Shown here: in pieces, positions 17,328 to 25,458 of the stretch
Numbering within the stretch: position 1 is the first letter of the stretch
How the letters are laid out: the number at the start of each line of letters is the position of its first letter
Origin: DASUBN01 sp964584665
GTDB taxonomy: Bacteria > Pseudomonadota > Gammaproteobacteria > Natronospirales > REEB76
Length of the DNA stretch: 64,000 nt
Reading direction: 5' to 3'
Assembly: GCA_964584665.1 (NCBI GenBank)
Contig: CAZPAO010000004.1
Coordinates: forward strand, 62,001 to 126,000
Notes under the pieces: model-generated
Told to the model about the DNA's origin: nothing
Databases searched by the model: none
What the model saw: only the letters and a program-made list of their open reading frames with translations
Made by a program: the position numbers and the translations under genes

Positions 17328-18676
17328 GGCTGCTGCTCCAGTTTGTCTTTAGGCACGTCGAGGCCGCCCATGGCGTGCCCCATGGCGGCGAGAGCCGCGA
17401 ACCAGTTGAGGCGCGCCTGCACGTCCTGCACGCGCGCGTTGGCGAGGGTGGCCTGGGCGGAGAGCACGTCGAGGATGCTGTCCAGGCCATTCTTGTAGCG
17501 GGCCTGGGTCACGTCACCGGCCTGCTGCGCGCTCTTGAGACCGGCGCTGGTAGTGTCCAGGTTGGAGGCCGCGGTACGCATGTTCTGGTAGGCCTGCCAG
17601 ACTTCCAGTTGCACCGCCTGTACCAGTTGATCGGTGGTGGCCTGGGCGATATCCACCGCCGCCTGGGCGCGGCGGTTGTCCGCCTGATCGGCGAAGCCGG
17701 TGAAGAGCGGGAAGCTCAGGTTCAAGCCCGCGCTGTAGGCAGTGGAGGTCGTCTTCTTGCCGCCGAGGTCGGTGGTGTTGCGGCCCGCGCTGGCATCCAG
17801 CGTCAGCACCGGCCAGCCCTGAGCCTTGGTGGCTTCCAGCGTCGCCACCGCAGCCTGTTCCTGTGCCTTGGAGGCGAGCACCTCGGGGCGCGCATCCTCT
17901 GCCTTCGCGAGCAGATCATGGATGTTCCCGGGCGGCAGCGTCGCGTTCACCTGATCATCCCAGGATGCGAGGGGGATGGCGCTGTCGGCGGGATAGCCGA
18001 CGGTGAGTGCGAGCTGGCCGCGGGCGACGGCGAGCTGTCCCTGGGCCGTCTGCAGCGCGAGCTTGGCGCCGGCGAGGGCCGCTTCCGCCTGGTAGACGTC
18101 GCCGATGGTGGCGAGGCCGGAGCCCTTGCGTTGGTTGGCGGCATCCAGGCTCGCGGTGGCATCCTGCACGCTCTGCAGGTCAGCGTCCTGCACCGCCTGG
18201 AAGCCCAGCACCTGGTAGTAGTCCTGTTCCACCTGCAGGATCAGGTCCTGCATGGTCTGGTTCGCATCGAGCTGGGATGCCGTGAGCGCGTACTTGGCCG
18301 CATCGGTGGTGCCGGAGCGCACACCGAAATCCCACAGCAGGTAGCTGAGATCTATGGCGGGGCCGTAGCGGTTCTGCACGCCGCCTGCGACGCCGTTGGT
18401 GTTCACCTGTTTCAGGCGCTCGAAGCTGTAGCCCACGCTGACCTGCGGCCAGTAACCGGAGCGCGCCAGTTCCACGCCCGCTTCGCTGCTGCGGATGGAC
18501 GCCCAGGCGATGCGCGTGGCGGGATTATTGGAGAGCGTGAGGTCCGTGAGCTGCACCAGCGTCAGCGGCTGGTCGAAGTGGGGCGCCGGGTCGGCCGCTG
18601 CCGCCGTGCCTATATATAGGCAAGCCGCTGCTGTCAGAGCGGCGAGTGGGAGACGCAGTGTCGCGGACTTGGGCAT
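17324..18676 (-). CDS. TolC-family outer-membrane efflux channel of the RND operon
   Basis: A 450-residue outer-membrane factor with a signal peptide (MPKSATLRLPLAALTAAACLYIGTAAA) and two repeated OEP domains with long helices (about residues 40-235 and 250-440). The ATG at 18676 is the first that yields a signal peptide at the N-terminus; the upstream extension lies in the promoter region. It is the first gene of the efflux array and differs from the stand-alone tolC at 30615-32171. The MacAB-like pump further along has no channel of its own, so this protein might serve both pumps. Confidence 0.92.
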   Translation of the reverse strand: MPKSATLRLPLAALTAAACLYIGTAAAADPAPHFDQPLTLVQLTDLTLSNNPATRIAWASIRSSEAGVELARSGYWPQVSVGYSFERLKQVNTNGVAGGVQNRYGPAIDLSYLLWDFGVRSGTTDAAKYALTASQLDANQTMQDLILQVEQDYYQVLGFQAVQDADLQSVQDATASLDAANQRKGSGLATIGDVYQAEAALAGAKLALQTAQGQLAVARGQLALTVGYPADSAIPLASWDDQVNATLPPGNIHDLLAKAEDARPEVLASKAQEQAAVATLEATKAQGWPVLTLDASAGRNTTDLGGKKTTSTAYSAGLNLSFPLFTGFADQADNRRAQAAVDIAQATTDQLVQAVQLEVWQAYQNMRTAASNLDTTSAGLKSAQQAGDVTQARYKNGLDSILDVLSAQATLANARVQDVQARLNWFAALAAMGHAMGGLDVPKDKLEQQP

Positions 18677-18794
18677 GGGGGATTCCGGAAGATCGGGCGC
18701 GTATCGGATACAGACGCGGATAAGCCAAAGAGGTTCACAACAGGTCCGAACGCGGGCGGGTATTCTCGCACCCCCGCCGTTGCTGGGTCGTGGC

Positions 18795-18811
18795 TGATAC
18801 ACTTTGATACA
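18795..18811 (+). promoter_or_regulatory. direct repeat TGATACA-N3-TGATACA in the divergent efflux/two-component promoter region
   Basis: Two perfect 7-base half-sites begin 10 bases apart between the outer-membrane factor gene (minus strand) and the response-regulator gene (plus strand). A possible -10 hexamer TAGAAT follows at 18832-18837 for the response regulator. This is the expected form and place for an OmpR-family autoregulation site. Read on the minus strand it is GTATCA-AAGT-GTATCA, comparable to the repeat at 12295-12310. Confidence 0.5.
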
Positions 18812-18890
18812 TGCTACCCCAGGCTGGCGGATAGAATCACCGCCTACCCAATACGGCGCCGCATGCACGGCGCCGATCCACCGTGAAGCC

Positions 18891-19616
18891 ATGAGCAAAC
18901 GCGATCACATCCTGCTGGTGGACGACGACGCCGAGATACGCTCGCTGCTGTCGGAGTACCTGACCCGGGAAGGCTTCCACGTGACCGCCGTGCCGGACGG
19001 GCGCAGCATGGACGAGGCCCTGGAGGACAACCGCTTCGATCTCGCGGTGCTGGACCTGATGCTGCCGGGGGAGGATGGCATCAGCCTCTGTCGCCGGCTG
19101 CGGGCCGGCTCCATCCTGCCCATCATCATGTTGACGGCCCGGGGCGAGGAGGCGGACCGGATCACCGGCCTCGAGACCGGCGCCGACGACTACCTGGCCA
19201 AGCCTTTCAACCCGCGCGAGCTGCTGGCCCGCATCCAGAGCGTGTTGCGCCGGGCCCGCACCCTGCCTGAGGACGTGACGCCGGAACAGGCGCGCCGCTT
19301 CAGCTTCTCCGGCTGGACCCTGGATACCCTGACGCGCCAACTGGTGTCGTCGGCGGGCGTGACCACGCCCCTCTCTGGAGCCGAGTATCGACTGCTCAGC
19401 GTGTTCCTGCACCACGCGGGACAGGTGCTGAGTCGCGACCAGCTCACCGAGATGATCCGCGGCCGTGGCAGCCACATGCCCTTCGACCGGAGCATCGACG
19501 TGCAGGTGAGCCGCCTGCGCCAGCGGCTCGGGGATGACGGCCGGGTGCCGGCTTTCATCCGGACGGTGCGCGGCGAGGGCTACGTGTTCGCGGTGCCGGT
19601 GGAGGTGGACGGATGA
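18891..19616 (+). CDS. OmpR-family response regulator
   Basis: A 241-residue regulator. The receiver domain (residues 5-120) has the acidic pocket Asp11-13, phosphoacceptor Asp55 (LAVLDLMLPG) and Lys104 (YLAKPF). The C-terminal winged helix (about 140-235) has the OmpR-type recognition segment FDRSIDVQVSRLRQRL and IRTVRGEGYVF. The ATG at 18891 begins MSKRDHILLVDDD; upstream in-frame codons are rejected because they would place about 30 residues before the receiver. It overlaps the kinase gene by 4 bases. Divergent position suggests control of the RND operon. Confidence 0.93.
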   Translation: MSKRDHILLVDDDAEIRSLLSEYLTREGFHVTAVPDGRSMDEALEDNRFDLAVLDLMLPGEDGISLCRRLRAGSILPIIMLTARGEEADRITGLETGADDYLAKPFNPRELLARIQSVLRRARTLPEDVTPEQARRFSFSGWTLDTLTRQLVSSAGVTTPLSGAEYRLLSVFLHHAGQVLSRDQLTEMIRGRGSHMPFDRSIDVQVSRLRQRLGDDGRVPAFIRTVRGEGYVFAVPVEVDG

Positions 19617-20968
19617 AGGGGCTCTGGCCGCGCTCGCTCTACGGCCGCCTGGCGCTGGTGCTGCTCTCAGGGCTCTTCGTCGCGCAGCTCATCAGCGCCT
19701 ACATCGCCCTCTCCGAGCGGGACGACGCCCTGTTTCGCTTCAGCGACGCCCAGTGGGCCCAACGCGTGGCCCAGGCGGTCCGGCTCATGGATTCCCTGGA
19801 CGCGCACGAGCGCCAGCGCATCGCCGGCATCATCACCACGCCGCGCCTGCTGGTGAGCCTGAGCGACCAGCCGCGCGCCGTCGGCCAGCGCGACCCGGCC
19901 TCCACCGATTACCAGGCGGCGCTCGCGGAACTGCTCGGCAGCCGTGACGTGCGCGTGGTCGTGGCGGAGCGCACTCCCGCCGAATCCGTCGCCGGCGTGC
20001 CGGTGCCGGTGAATGCACCCAATATCGAGCGCAGCGAGCACGTCATCACCGAGGTGCAGCTGAAGGACGGCAGCTGGGTCAACTTCGACCATCCCCGCCC
20101 GTGGGTGTTGAGCGACAGCCCGGCGCGGCTGGTGCTGAGCCTCGCGGTGCTGCTGGTGTCGGTGCTGCTGGTGTCATTCCTGGCGGTGCGCTGGGTGACC
20201 CGGCCACTCTCGACTCTGGCCCGCGCGGCGGACGAGCTGGGCCGGGACATCCACCGGCCGCCGCTGCCGGAACAGGGCCCCCTGGAGGTGAGCGCGGCGG
20301 CGGCGGCCTTCAACACCATGCAAGCGCGCCTGCGCGACTATATATATGAGCGCACCCGCATCCTCACGGCGGTGTCCCATGACTTGCGCACGCCTATCAC
20401 CCGCATGCGGCTGAGGGCCGAGTTGCTGTCCGACGAGGCCTTGAAGGGCAAGCTGGTCCGCGACCTCCAGGACATGGAAGACATGACCAGCGCCACGCTG
20501 TCCTTCCTGCGCGGTTTCGAGGACCGTGAGCCGGTGCAGAACGTTGACCTGATGGCCCTGCTGGAGAGCCTGGAGACCGATTCCATCGATACGGGTTATG
20601 ACGTGAAGCTGCAGGGACGGGTGGAGCGGCCGGTACCGCTGCGGCCGCGCGCCTTGCGGCGCCTCTTGGATAACCTCGTCACCAACTCCATCCGCTACGG
20701 CAAGCGCGCCATCATCACGGTGGAGGACCTGGGGGAGGCGGTGGCGATCCGGGTGAGGGACGCGGGCCCCGGCATCCCGCCGGATGAGTTGGAGAAGGTG
20801 TTCGAGCCCTACTATCGTCTGGATGCGGCCCGCAGCGCCGAGAGCGGTGGTGTGGGACTTGGCCTCAGCATCGCCCGCAACATCGCCGAATTGCATGGCG
20901 GGACGCTCATCCTGCAGAACCATCCTGCCGGTGGTCTCGAAGCTATCCTCACGATCCCTGCACGCTGA
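19613..20968 (+). CDS. EnvZ-type sensor histidine kinase
   Basis: A 451-residue membrane kinase. Two membrane helices (about residues 10-30 and 167-190) flank a periplasmic sensor domain of about 135 residues. A HAMP domain follows, then the dimerisation/phosphoacceptor segment LTAVSHDLRTPITRMRLRAE with His256, and a HATPase domain with DNLVTNSIRYG (N box), VRDAGPGIP (G1) and GVGLGLSIARNIAELHGG (G2). It is the partner of the response regulator just upstream. Its last 20 bases overlap the convergent heptosyltransferase gene. Confidence 0.93.
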   Translation: MKGLWPRSLYGRLALVLLSGLFVAQLISAYIALSERDDALFRFSDAQWAQRVAQAVRLMDSLDAHERQRIAGIITTPRLLVSLSDQPRAVGQRDPASTDYQAALAELLGSRDVRVVVAERTPAESVAGVPVPVNAPNIERSEHVITEVQLKDGSWVNFDHPRPWVLSDSPARLVLSLAVLLVSVLLVSFLAVRWVTRPLSTLARAADELGRDIHRPPLPEQGPLEVSAAAAAFNTMQARLRDYIYERTRILTAVSHDLRTPITRMRLRAELLSDEALKGKLVRDLQDMEDMTSATLSFLRGFEDREPVQNVDLMALLESLETDSIDTGYDVKLQGRVERPVPLRPRALRRLLDNLVTNSIRYGKRAIITVEDLGEAVAIRVRDAGPGIPPDELEKVFEPYYRLDAARSAESGGVGLGLSIARNIAELHGGTLILQNHPAGGLEAILTIPAR

Positions 20969-22037
20969 CCAGTTTCTCGCCGCGCACCCGCGCGGCCATG
21001 AGCTCGTCCAGTTTCCTCGTCACGTCCGCGACCTGGATGCAGTCCATGGCCTTCGGATCCCGCACGCGCGTGCCCCAGGGTGCGGTCTCGGGTGTGAGCC
21101 CATCGAACTGCTTGAGCGCATCGGGATAACGGTCCACGCGCCAGCGTTGGCTGAGATAGGGCCCTGCCCGGTCCGGGTTGGTGGTGGCGTAGAGGCCGAT
21201 CACGGGCGTGCCGGCGGCGGTGGCCATGTGCACGGGACCCGAGTCCGGCGAGACCAGCACCGTGGCCCGCGCCAACAGCGCCAGCAGTTCCTTGAGGGAG
21301 GTCTTGCCCACGAGGTCGTTGGCACCCGTCTTCGAGAGCGCAGTGATGCGCTCGCCGTAGGCGCGTTCGATCTCGCTGCGGCCGCCGGTGACGTAGACGC
21401 GCATGCCGTGTTTCGCGGCGGCGTGGTCCGCCAGGGCCGCGTAGTGCTCCGGCTGCCAGCTCCGCCAGTTGCGGAAGCGCAGGTTGGCGCAGGGACTGAT
21501 GATGAGGGTGGGTTGATCGCCGGGCAGCTGTTGCGCGGCGAAAGCCTCGGCCGTGGCCGGGAGTGGGATGTCCCAGCGCAACAGGTGCTCCGCTATGCCC
21601 AGGGCTTCCGAGAAGCCGAACAGGCTGTCCATCACATGCTGGCGGTCCCGGTGCGGGATGCGCATATTCGTGAACAGCCACTGCAGGTCGTGGGCCCTCT
21701 CCCTGTCGAAGCCCAAGCGCAGCGGCGCCTTCACGTTGAGGCTCGCCACGCTCGCGCGCAAGGACATCTGCATGTGCAGCAGCAGATCGAAGCGCCGCCC
21801 CTTGAGCGCGCGGCGCAGCGCCGCGTGCGCCCCCAGACCCTTGGATTTGTCGAAGATGATAAACTCGATGCCGGGGATGTCCCCCACGAGACTCGCTTCC
21901 AATTTTCCGATGATCCAGGTGATGCGCGTCTTGGGCCACGCGGCCTGCAGCGTGCGCACCACCGGCAGGGTGTGGCATACGTCACCCACCGCCGAGAGGC
22001 GGATCACGCACATCGATTCGGGAGCGGACATGGGCAT
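20949..22037 (-). CDS. glycosyltransferase family 9, heptosyltransferase I-like
   Basis: A protein of about 362 residues of the ADP-heptose:LPS heptosyltransferase family. The N-terminal VIRLSAVGDVCHTLPVV and the C-terminal nucleotide-sugar site VSPDSGPVHMATAAGTPVIGLYATTNP are diagnostic of GT9 enzymes of the WaaC type. It would add heptose to the Kdo of LPS inner core. The start is uncertain: ATGs at 22037, 22031 and 22013 are all possible; an earlier one at 22070 would overlap the divergent Kdo kinase gene. Neighbours (Kdo kinase, hldE, waaA) support an LPS role. Confidence 0.88.
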   Translation of the reverse strand: MPMSAPESMCVIRLSAVGDVCHTLPVVRTLQAAWPKTRITWIIGKLEASLVGDIPGIEFIIFDKSKGLGAHAALRRALKGRRFDLLLHMQMSLRASVASLNVKAPLRLGFDRERAHDLQWLFTNMRIPHRDRQHVMDSLFGFSEALGIAEHLLRWDIPLPATAEAFAAQQLPGDQPTLIISPCANLRFRNWRSWQPEHYAALADHAAAKHGMRVYVTGGRSEIERAYGERITALSKTGANDLVGKTSLKELLALLARATVLVSPDSGPVHMATAAGTPVIGLYATTNPDRAGPYLSQRWRVDRYPDALKQFDGLTPETAPWGTRVRDPKAMDCIQVADVTRKLDELMAARVRGEKLVSVQGS

Positions 22038-22052
22038 GCTTCGGGGACCGTG

Positions 22053-22751
22053 ATGGCAGCCAGGACGCAACGATCCGGAGACGCGGTCATCCTATACGAT
22101 GACGCTCTGCTTGACCACGCGGATGCGGTGCTGTTCACGCCGCCCACGGCGGCGGCGAGCACCCCAATCGTCATCGGCGGACGCGGTTCCGCGTGGATAC
22201 TGGAGCGCGGCGGTGAACAGTGGGTGCTGCGTCATTACCGGCGCGGCGGCCTGCCGGGGCGCTTCATCCGCGATCTCTATCTATGGACCGGACTCGAAGC
22301 CACCCGCGCCTGGCGCGAGTGGCGGCTCACGGACTCCCTATATAAGGTAGGCCTGCCGGTGCCCCAGCCGGTTGCGGCCCGGGTGGTACGCGAGGGAGTC
22401 CTCTATAGAGCGGACCTCATCACCCGCCGCATCCCGGGCGCCCGTTCCCTGGCCGAGGTGCTCACAACTCCTACGGACATCCCCTGGGAAGCGATGGGCC
22501 GCTGCGTGCGGCGGTTCCACGATGCCGGCGTGCGCCACGCGGATCTGAATGCCCATAACATCCTGCTCGCGGCAGACGGCAAGGTGTTCCTCATAGACTT
22601 CGACCGGGGTGCGCGCGTCGCGCCGGATGTGCGCTGGCAACAGGGCAACCTCGCGCGTTTGCAGCGTTCCTTGCGCAAGCTCGCCGGGGGCAACGCGCCC
22701 ATCGCCGCGGGCTGGGCCCGCTTCCTGGACGCCTACGCCAAGGCGGGCTAG
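22053..22751 (+). CDS. kdkA: 3-deoxy-D-manno-octulosonic acid (Kdo) kinase
   Basis: A 232-residue kinase of the KdkA/WaaP fold. The catalytic segment is VRHADLNAHNILL and the metal-binding segment VFLIDFDRGAR, as in KdkA, which phosphorylates Kdo of the LPS inner core at O-4. The start ATG lies only 15 bases from the divergent heptosyltransferase start, so the two genes must share or overlap promoters. A much longer in-frame reading frame upstream is the antisense shadow of the heptosyltransferase gene. Confidence 0.9.
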   Translation: MAARTQRSGDAVILYDDALLDHADAVLFTPPTAAASTPIVIGGRGSAWILERGGEQWVLRHYRRGGLPGRFIRDLYLWTGLEATRAWREWRLTDSLYKVGLPVPQPVAARVVREGVLYRADLITRRIPGARSLAEVLTTPTDIPWEAMGRCVRRFHDAGVRHADLNAHNILLAADGKVFLIDFDRGARVAPDVRWQQGNLARLQRSLRKLAGGNAPIAAGWARFLDAYAKAG

Positions 22752-22782
22752 CATCCTCAGGGTCGTATCCAAGGGCCGACCC

Positions 22783-24186
22783 ATGCGCTCTCTACTGATC
22801 CCGCTCTCGCTCCTGACCCTGCTGCTGTGTGCCTGCGGCCCTTCGCCGCAGCCGGCCGCTCCCGCGGCCGCCACGCAGGCAACGCCGGCACCGGCCAGCG
22901 CGCCCGCATCTTCCAGTGCGCCTGCCGCCGTGACTGCGGCGGCAGCCGGCACCAGCGAGGCGGCGGCAGAGGCGACCAGCGTGCCGCCGGCCGTTACGGA
23001 CGCAGGGCCTGAGGTGGCAGCGGACGTGGCGCTGGCCCAGGGCAGCGTCACCGATACCGCGAGCGACGGCAGCAACCGCGCGCTGAAGGACGGCGACAGC
23101 GTCTACCCGGGCGATGCGTTCACGCTGGGCGATGACAGTTACCTCGACCTCGACTTCACCGACGGCAGCCACATCCTGCTGCGGCCCGGCACCCGCTTCC
23201 AGATCGAGCGTTTCCATTTCGAACCCGAGGCCCATCTGGGCCCCGACGGCGAACCGGCCACGCTGTTCACGCCGGCCCAGCCGGAGAACGCGTTCTTCAA
23301 GCTCATCAAGGGCGGCCTGCGCGCCATCGACGGCATCATCGGCCACACGGAGCCGCAGAGCTACGGCGTGGAGACGCCGGTGGCCACCATCGGCGTGCGC
23401 GGCACCGCCTTCGACGTGCGCTACTGCGGTGAGGACTGCCAGGACGAAGCGGATGCCTCCGGCAAACCGGAGGACGGCCTCTACACCTCGGTGGACGACG
23501 GTAGCATCGGCGTGAAGAACGACAGCGGCGAGACCGTGACGCCCAAGGGCCATTCCGGTTTCGTGAAGAGCCGCCGCGAGCGCCTGCGCGCGCTCAACAC
23601 GCCCCCCAAGGCCTTGCGGCACATGCAGCTGCCGGACAAGCTCAAGGCGCGGGACGCCGACAACCACAAGAAAGTGCACGCGCGCCAGAAGCAGCGGCGC
23701 CAAGCGCGCATCGAGCGGCGCAAGAAGCGGGCGGATTGGGAGAAACAGCATCCGGGCGCGGCGGCGAAGCTGAAGGCCAAGGCTGCGTCCGCCGCCAAGG
23801 CCGATGGCAAACCCGCCCCCGGCACGCATCCGGGCAAGCAGGCCGAGCCGCCCAAGACGGCGCCGCAGGGCAAGCTGAAGGACATCAAGGCGCGGGCCGC
23901 CAAGCCTGCGCCGAAGACCGCGGTCCCGGAACGGAGACAGCAGCGCCTACAGGACCAAGAGAAGCGGGACGCGGCCAAGCGTACTAAGCGAGCGGCGGAG
24001 CCTGCAGCTCAGCGGGACGGCAGGCTCAAGGAGCTGAAGCAGGAGCGGCAGGAGAAGAAGCCTGAACCCGCTGCCAAGCCGAAGCCGGACAAGCAGGATA
24101 AGCCCGCCAAGGGCAAGGACGACTGCAAGGACAAGAAAGGCAAGAAGAAGGCCAAGGGCAAAGACAAGGACAAGTGCGACGGCTGA
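22783..24186 (+). CDS. FecR-domain lipoprotein with long lysine-rich tail
   Basis: A 467-residue protein. The N-terminus is a lipoprotein signal with LCAC box (Cys18 expected to be acylated), then an alanine/proline linker to about residue 75. A FecR-like domain (about 80-260) shows DGSHILLRPGTRFQIERF and ETPVATIGVRGTAFDVRYC. The last 200 residues are low-complexity and very basic (Lys/Ala/Pro/Gln/Arg), with coiled-coil potential. There is no cognate sigma factor nearby and no cytoplasmic anti-sigma part, so this is not a classical FecR. It is paralogous to the protein at 53861-54616. It lies in the LPS gene cluster 31 bases after kdkA; its role is unknown. Confidence 0.75.
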   Translation: MRSLLIPLSLLTLLLCACGPSPQPAAPAAATQATPAPASAPASSSAPAAVTAAAAGTSEAAAEATSVPPAVTDAGPEVAADVALAQGSVTDTASDGSNRALKDGDSVYPGDAFTLGDDSYLDLDFTDGSHILLRPGTRFQIERFHFEPEAHLGPDGEPATLFTPAQPENAFFKLIKGGLRAIDGIIGHTEPQSYGVETPVATIGVRGTAFDVRYCGEDCQDEADASGKPEDGLYTSVDDGSIGVKNDSGETVTPKGHSGFVKSRRERLRALNTPPKALRHMQLPDKLKARDADNHKKVHARQKQRRQARIERRKKRADWEKQHPGAAAKLKAKAASAAKADGKPAPGTHPGKQAEPPKTAPQGKLKDIKARAAKPAPKTAVPERRQQRLQDQEKRDAAKRTKRAAEPAAQRDGRLKELKQERQEKKPEPAAKPKPDKQDKPAKGKDDCKDKKGKKKAKGKDKDKCDG

Positions 24187-24223
24187 GCCGGCGCAAGATC
24201 CTTATCCTCAGGCAGTGAAGGGG

Positions 24224-24243
24224 AGGGCGGCGTGAGCCGCCCT
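24224..24243 (+). terminator. GC-rich hairpin between convergent genes
   Basis: AGGGCGGC and GCCGCCCT form an 8-bp perfect stem with a GTGA loop, followed by TCTCATCTCTTC. It lies between the FecR lipoprotein gene and the convergent glycosyltransferase and can act for both directions, though the pyrimidine tract is not a pure T run. Confidence 0.5.
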
Positions 24244-24245
24244 TC

Positions 24246-25445
24246 TCATCTCTTCGGTCCGAGTTTCGCCAGCTCCTGCACGGAAGCCACCGCGCCATCC
24301 AGGCTTCCCTGCATGCTGAATCCCGCGATGCGCTTGGCGGCGACCTGCGCTTTCTCGGTGAAAGCGCGGTCCTGGAGCAGCTTATCCAGGCGCGTTTTGA
24401 GCTCCACCGGTTCGAAAGGTGCCGCCAGTCCCGCGCCCAGGGCCGTGACCTTCTCCGACGTGATGCGTTCCGGGAAGTAGCTCGGGATGCAGAGTTGCGG
24501 CTTGCCTGCATGCAGGAAGGTGCCGACGATGTTGTGGCCGCCGTGGCTCACACCGATGTCGCACTCCGCTGCGGTGCGCAGCAGGTCCAAGGGCTGTTCG
24601 GTGATGCGCAGGTTCCCGGTAGCATAGAGCTTCTTGAGCTCCTCCGGCGCATGAGGCAGGAACACGAGGGTGGGCTGGCTGGCGGCAGCCAGCGCCTGCA
24701 AGACCTGCGGGATATCCTTGGACACCTCCAGGTAGGCGAAGATGCGCTTGCCGGGTGCGTCGGGCCATACCGGCGTGGCGCCCATGCCGGGCTGGAAGTT
24801 GCCCAGGTACTTCACGCCTTCTCGCGGACCGTAGTCGTCCAGCTCCGGGTAGGTGTACAGCTCGCGCACGTCCGCTTCCGCGTAGAGCGCGCCGATGCTG
24901 GCGACGCGCGGCGCGCCGATGAGGTCCAGGCCCTGGTTCATGCCGGCCAGCACCTGTTGCTCGCGGGCGGCCATGTTTTCGGGGGAGTACTTCTTGGCCC
25001 AGCTGCGCAGGAGCGGCAGCGGCGAGACCGGCGGCGGCACCAGGAAGCCGATGCCCACCGCCACGCTGCGCATGCCGGTGCCGCGGGCCGCCAGCAGCGC
25101 GGCGGGAGCATGGGCGCAGCGCACGATGTCCGGCTTCACGAGGTCCAGCAGGTTGCGCCAGGCCCGCACCCGCGCCGCCACGGTATTGGGGTTGCCGTAG
25201 CCCAGGTTGATCAGCACGTCAGCGAAAGTCATGGGCGTCGGGAGCGGGTTGCCGGCAGAGGCGATGTGGGTCGGTGCCTGGTAGTACTTGTAGTGCTTGC
25301 CCAGCAGGCGCTCGGCGTGGGTGAGGTCGCGCGCCGCGAACTGCACCTCGTGGCCTGCCTTGGCGATGACCCGCGCGCCCATGGCGAGGCCCTCCATGTA
25401 AGCGAGGCCGTTGCCCAGTTCCCAGCAGAATAATACGCGTGCCAT
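24246..25445 (-). CDS. UGT-like glycosyltransferase (GT1/GT28 fold), copy 2
   Basis: A 399-residue GT-B glycosyltransferase. The N-terminal half starts MARVLFCWELGNGLAYMEG; the C-terminal half has the sugar-donor loop ECDIGVSHGGHNIVGTFLHAGKP with the HGG motif and downstream PSYFPER, as in UDP-glucuronosyl/macrolide glycosyltransferases. It is a tandem paralogue of the next gene, from which it is separated by 13 bases. Its place in an LPS cluster suggests glycosylation of LPS core or a lipid, but macrolide- or glycolipid-type acceptors cannot be excluded. Confidence 0.8.
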   Translation of the reverse strand: MARVLFCWELGNGLAYMEGLAMGARVIAKAGHEVQFAARDLTHAERLLGKHYKYYQAPTHIASAGNPLPTPMTFADVLINLGYGNPNTVAARVRAWRNLLDLVKPDIVRCAHAPAALLAARGTGMRSVAVGIGFLVPPPVSPLPLLRSWAKKYSPENMAAREQQVLAGMNQGLDLIGAPRVASIGALYAEADVRELYTYPELDDYGPREGVKYLGNFQPGMGATPVWPDAPGKRIFAYLEVSKDIPQVLQALAAASQPTLVFLPHAPEELKKLYATGNLRITEQPLDLLRTAAECDIGVSHGGHNIVGTFLHAGKPQLCIPSYFPERITSEKVTALGAGLAAPFEPVELKTRLDKLLQDRAFTEKAQVAAKRIAGFSMQGSLDGAVASVQELAKLGPKR

Positions 25446-25458
25446 CGGTCTTTCTCCG

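Noticed and set aside
18608..18619. Short TATATA islands in coding DNA (also near 20340, 22340, 41745, 54717)
   Set aside because: They are palindromic AT patches that stand out in GC-rich DNA, but they occur in different genes and frames without a shared context, so I see no supported function.
20784..22052. Long N-terminal extension of the Kdo kinase frame
   Set aside because: It crosses the heptosyltransferase gene in antisense; the kinase domain is complete from the ATG at 22053.
22783..24186. Classical FecR anti-sigma factor
   Set aside because: No cytoplasmic anti-sigma part, no TonB-dependent receptor or ECF sigma gene nearby; it has a lipobox and a basic tail instead.
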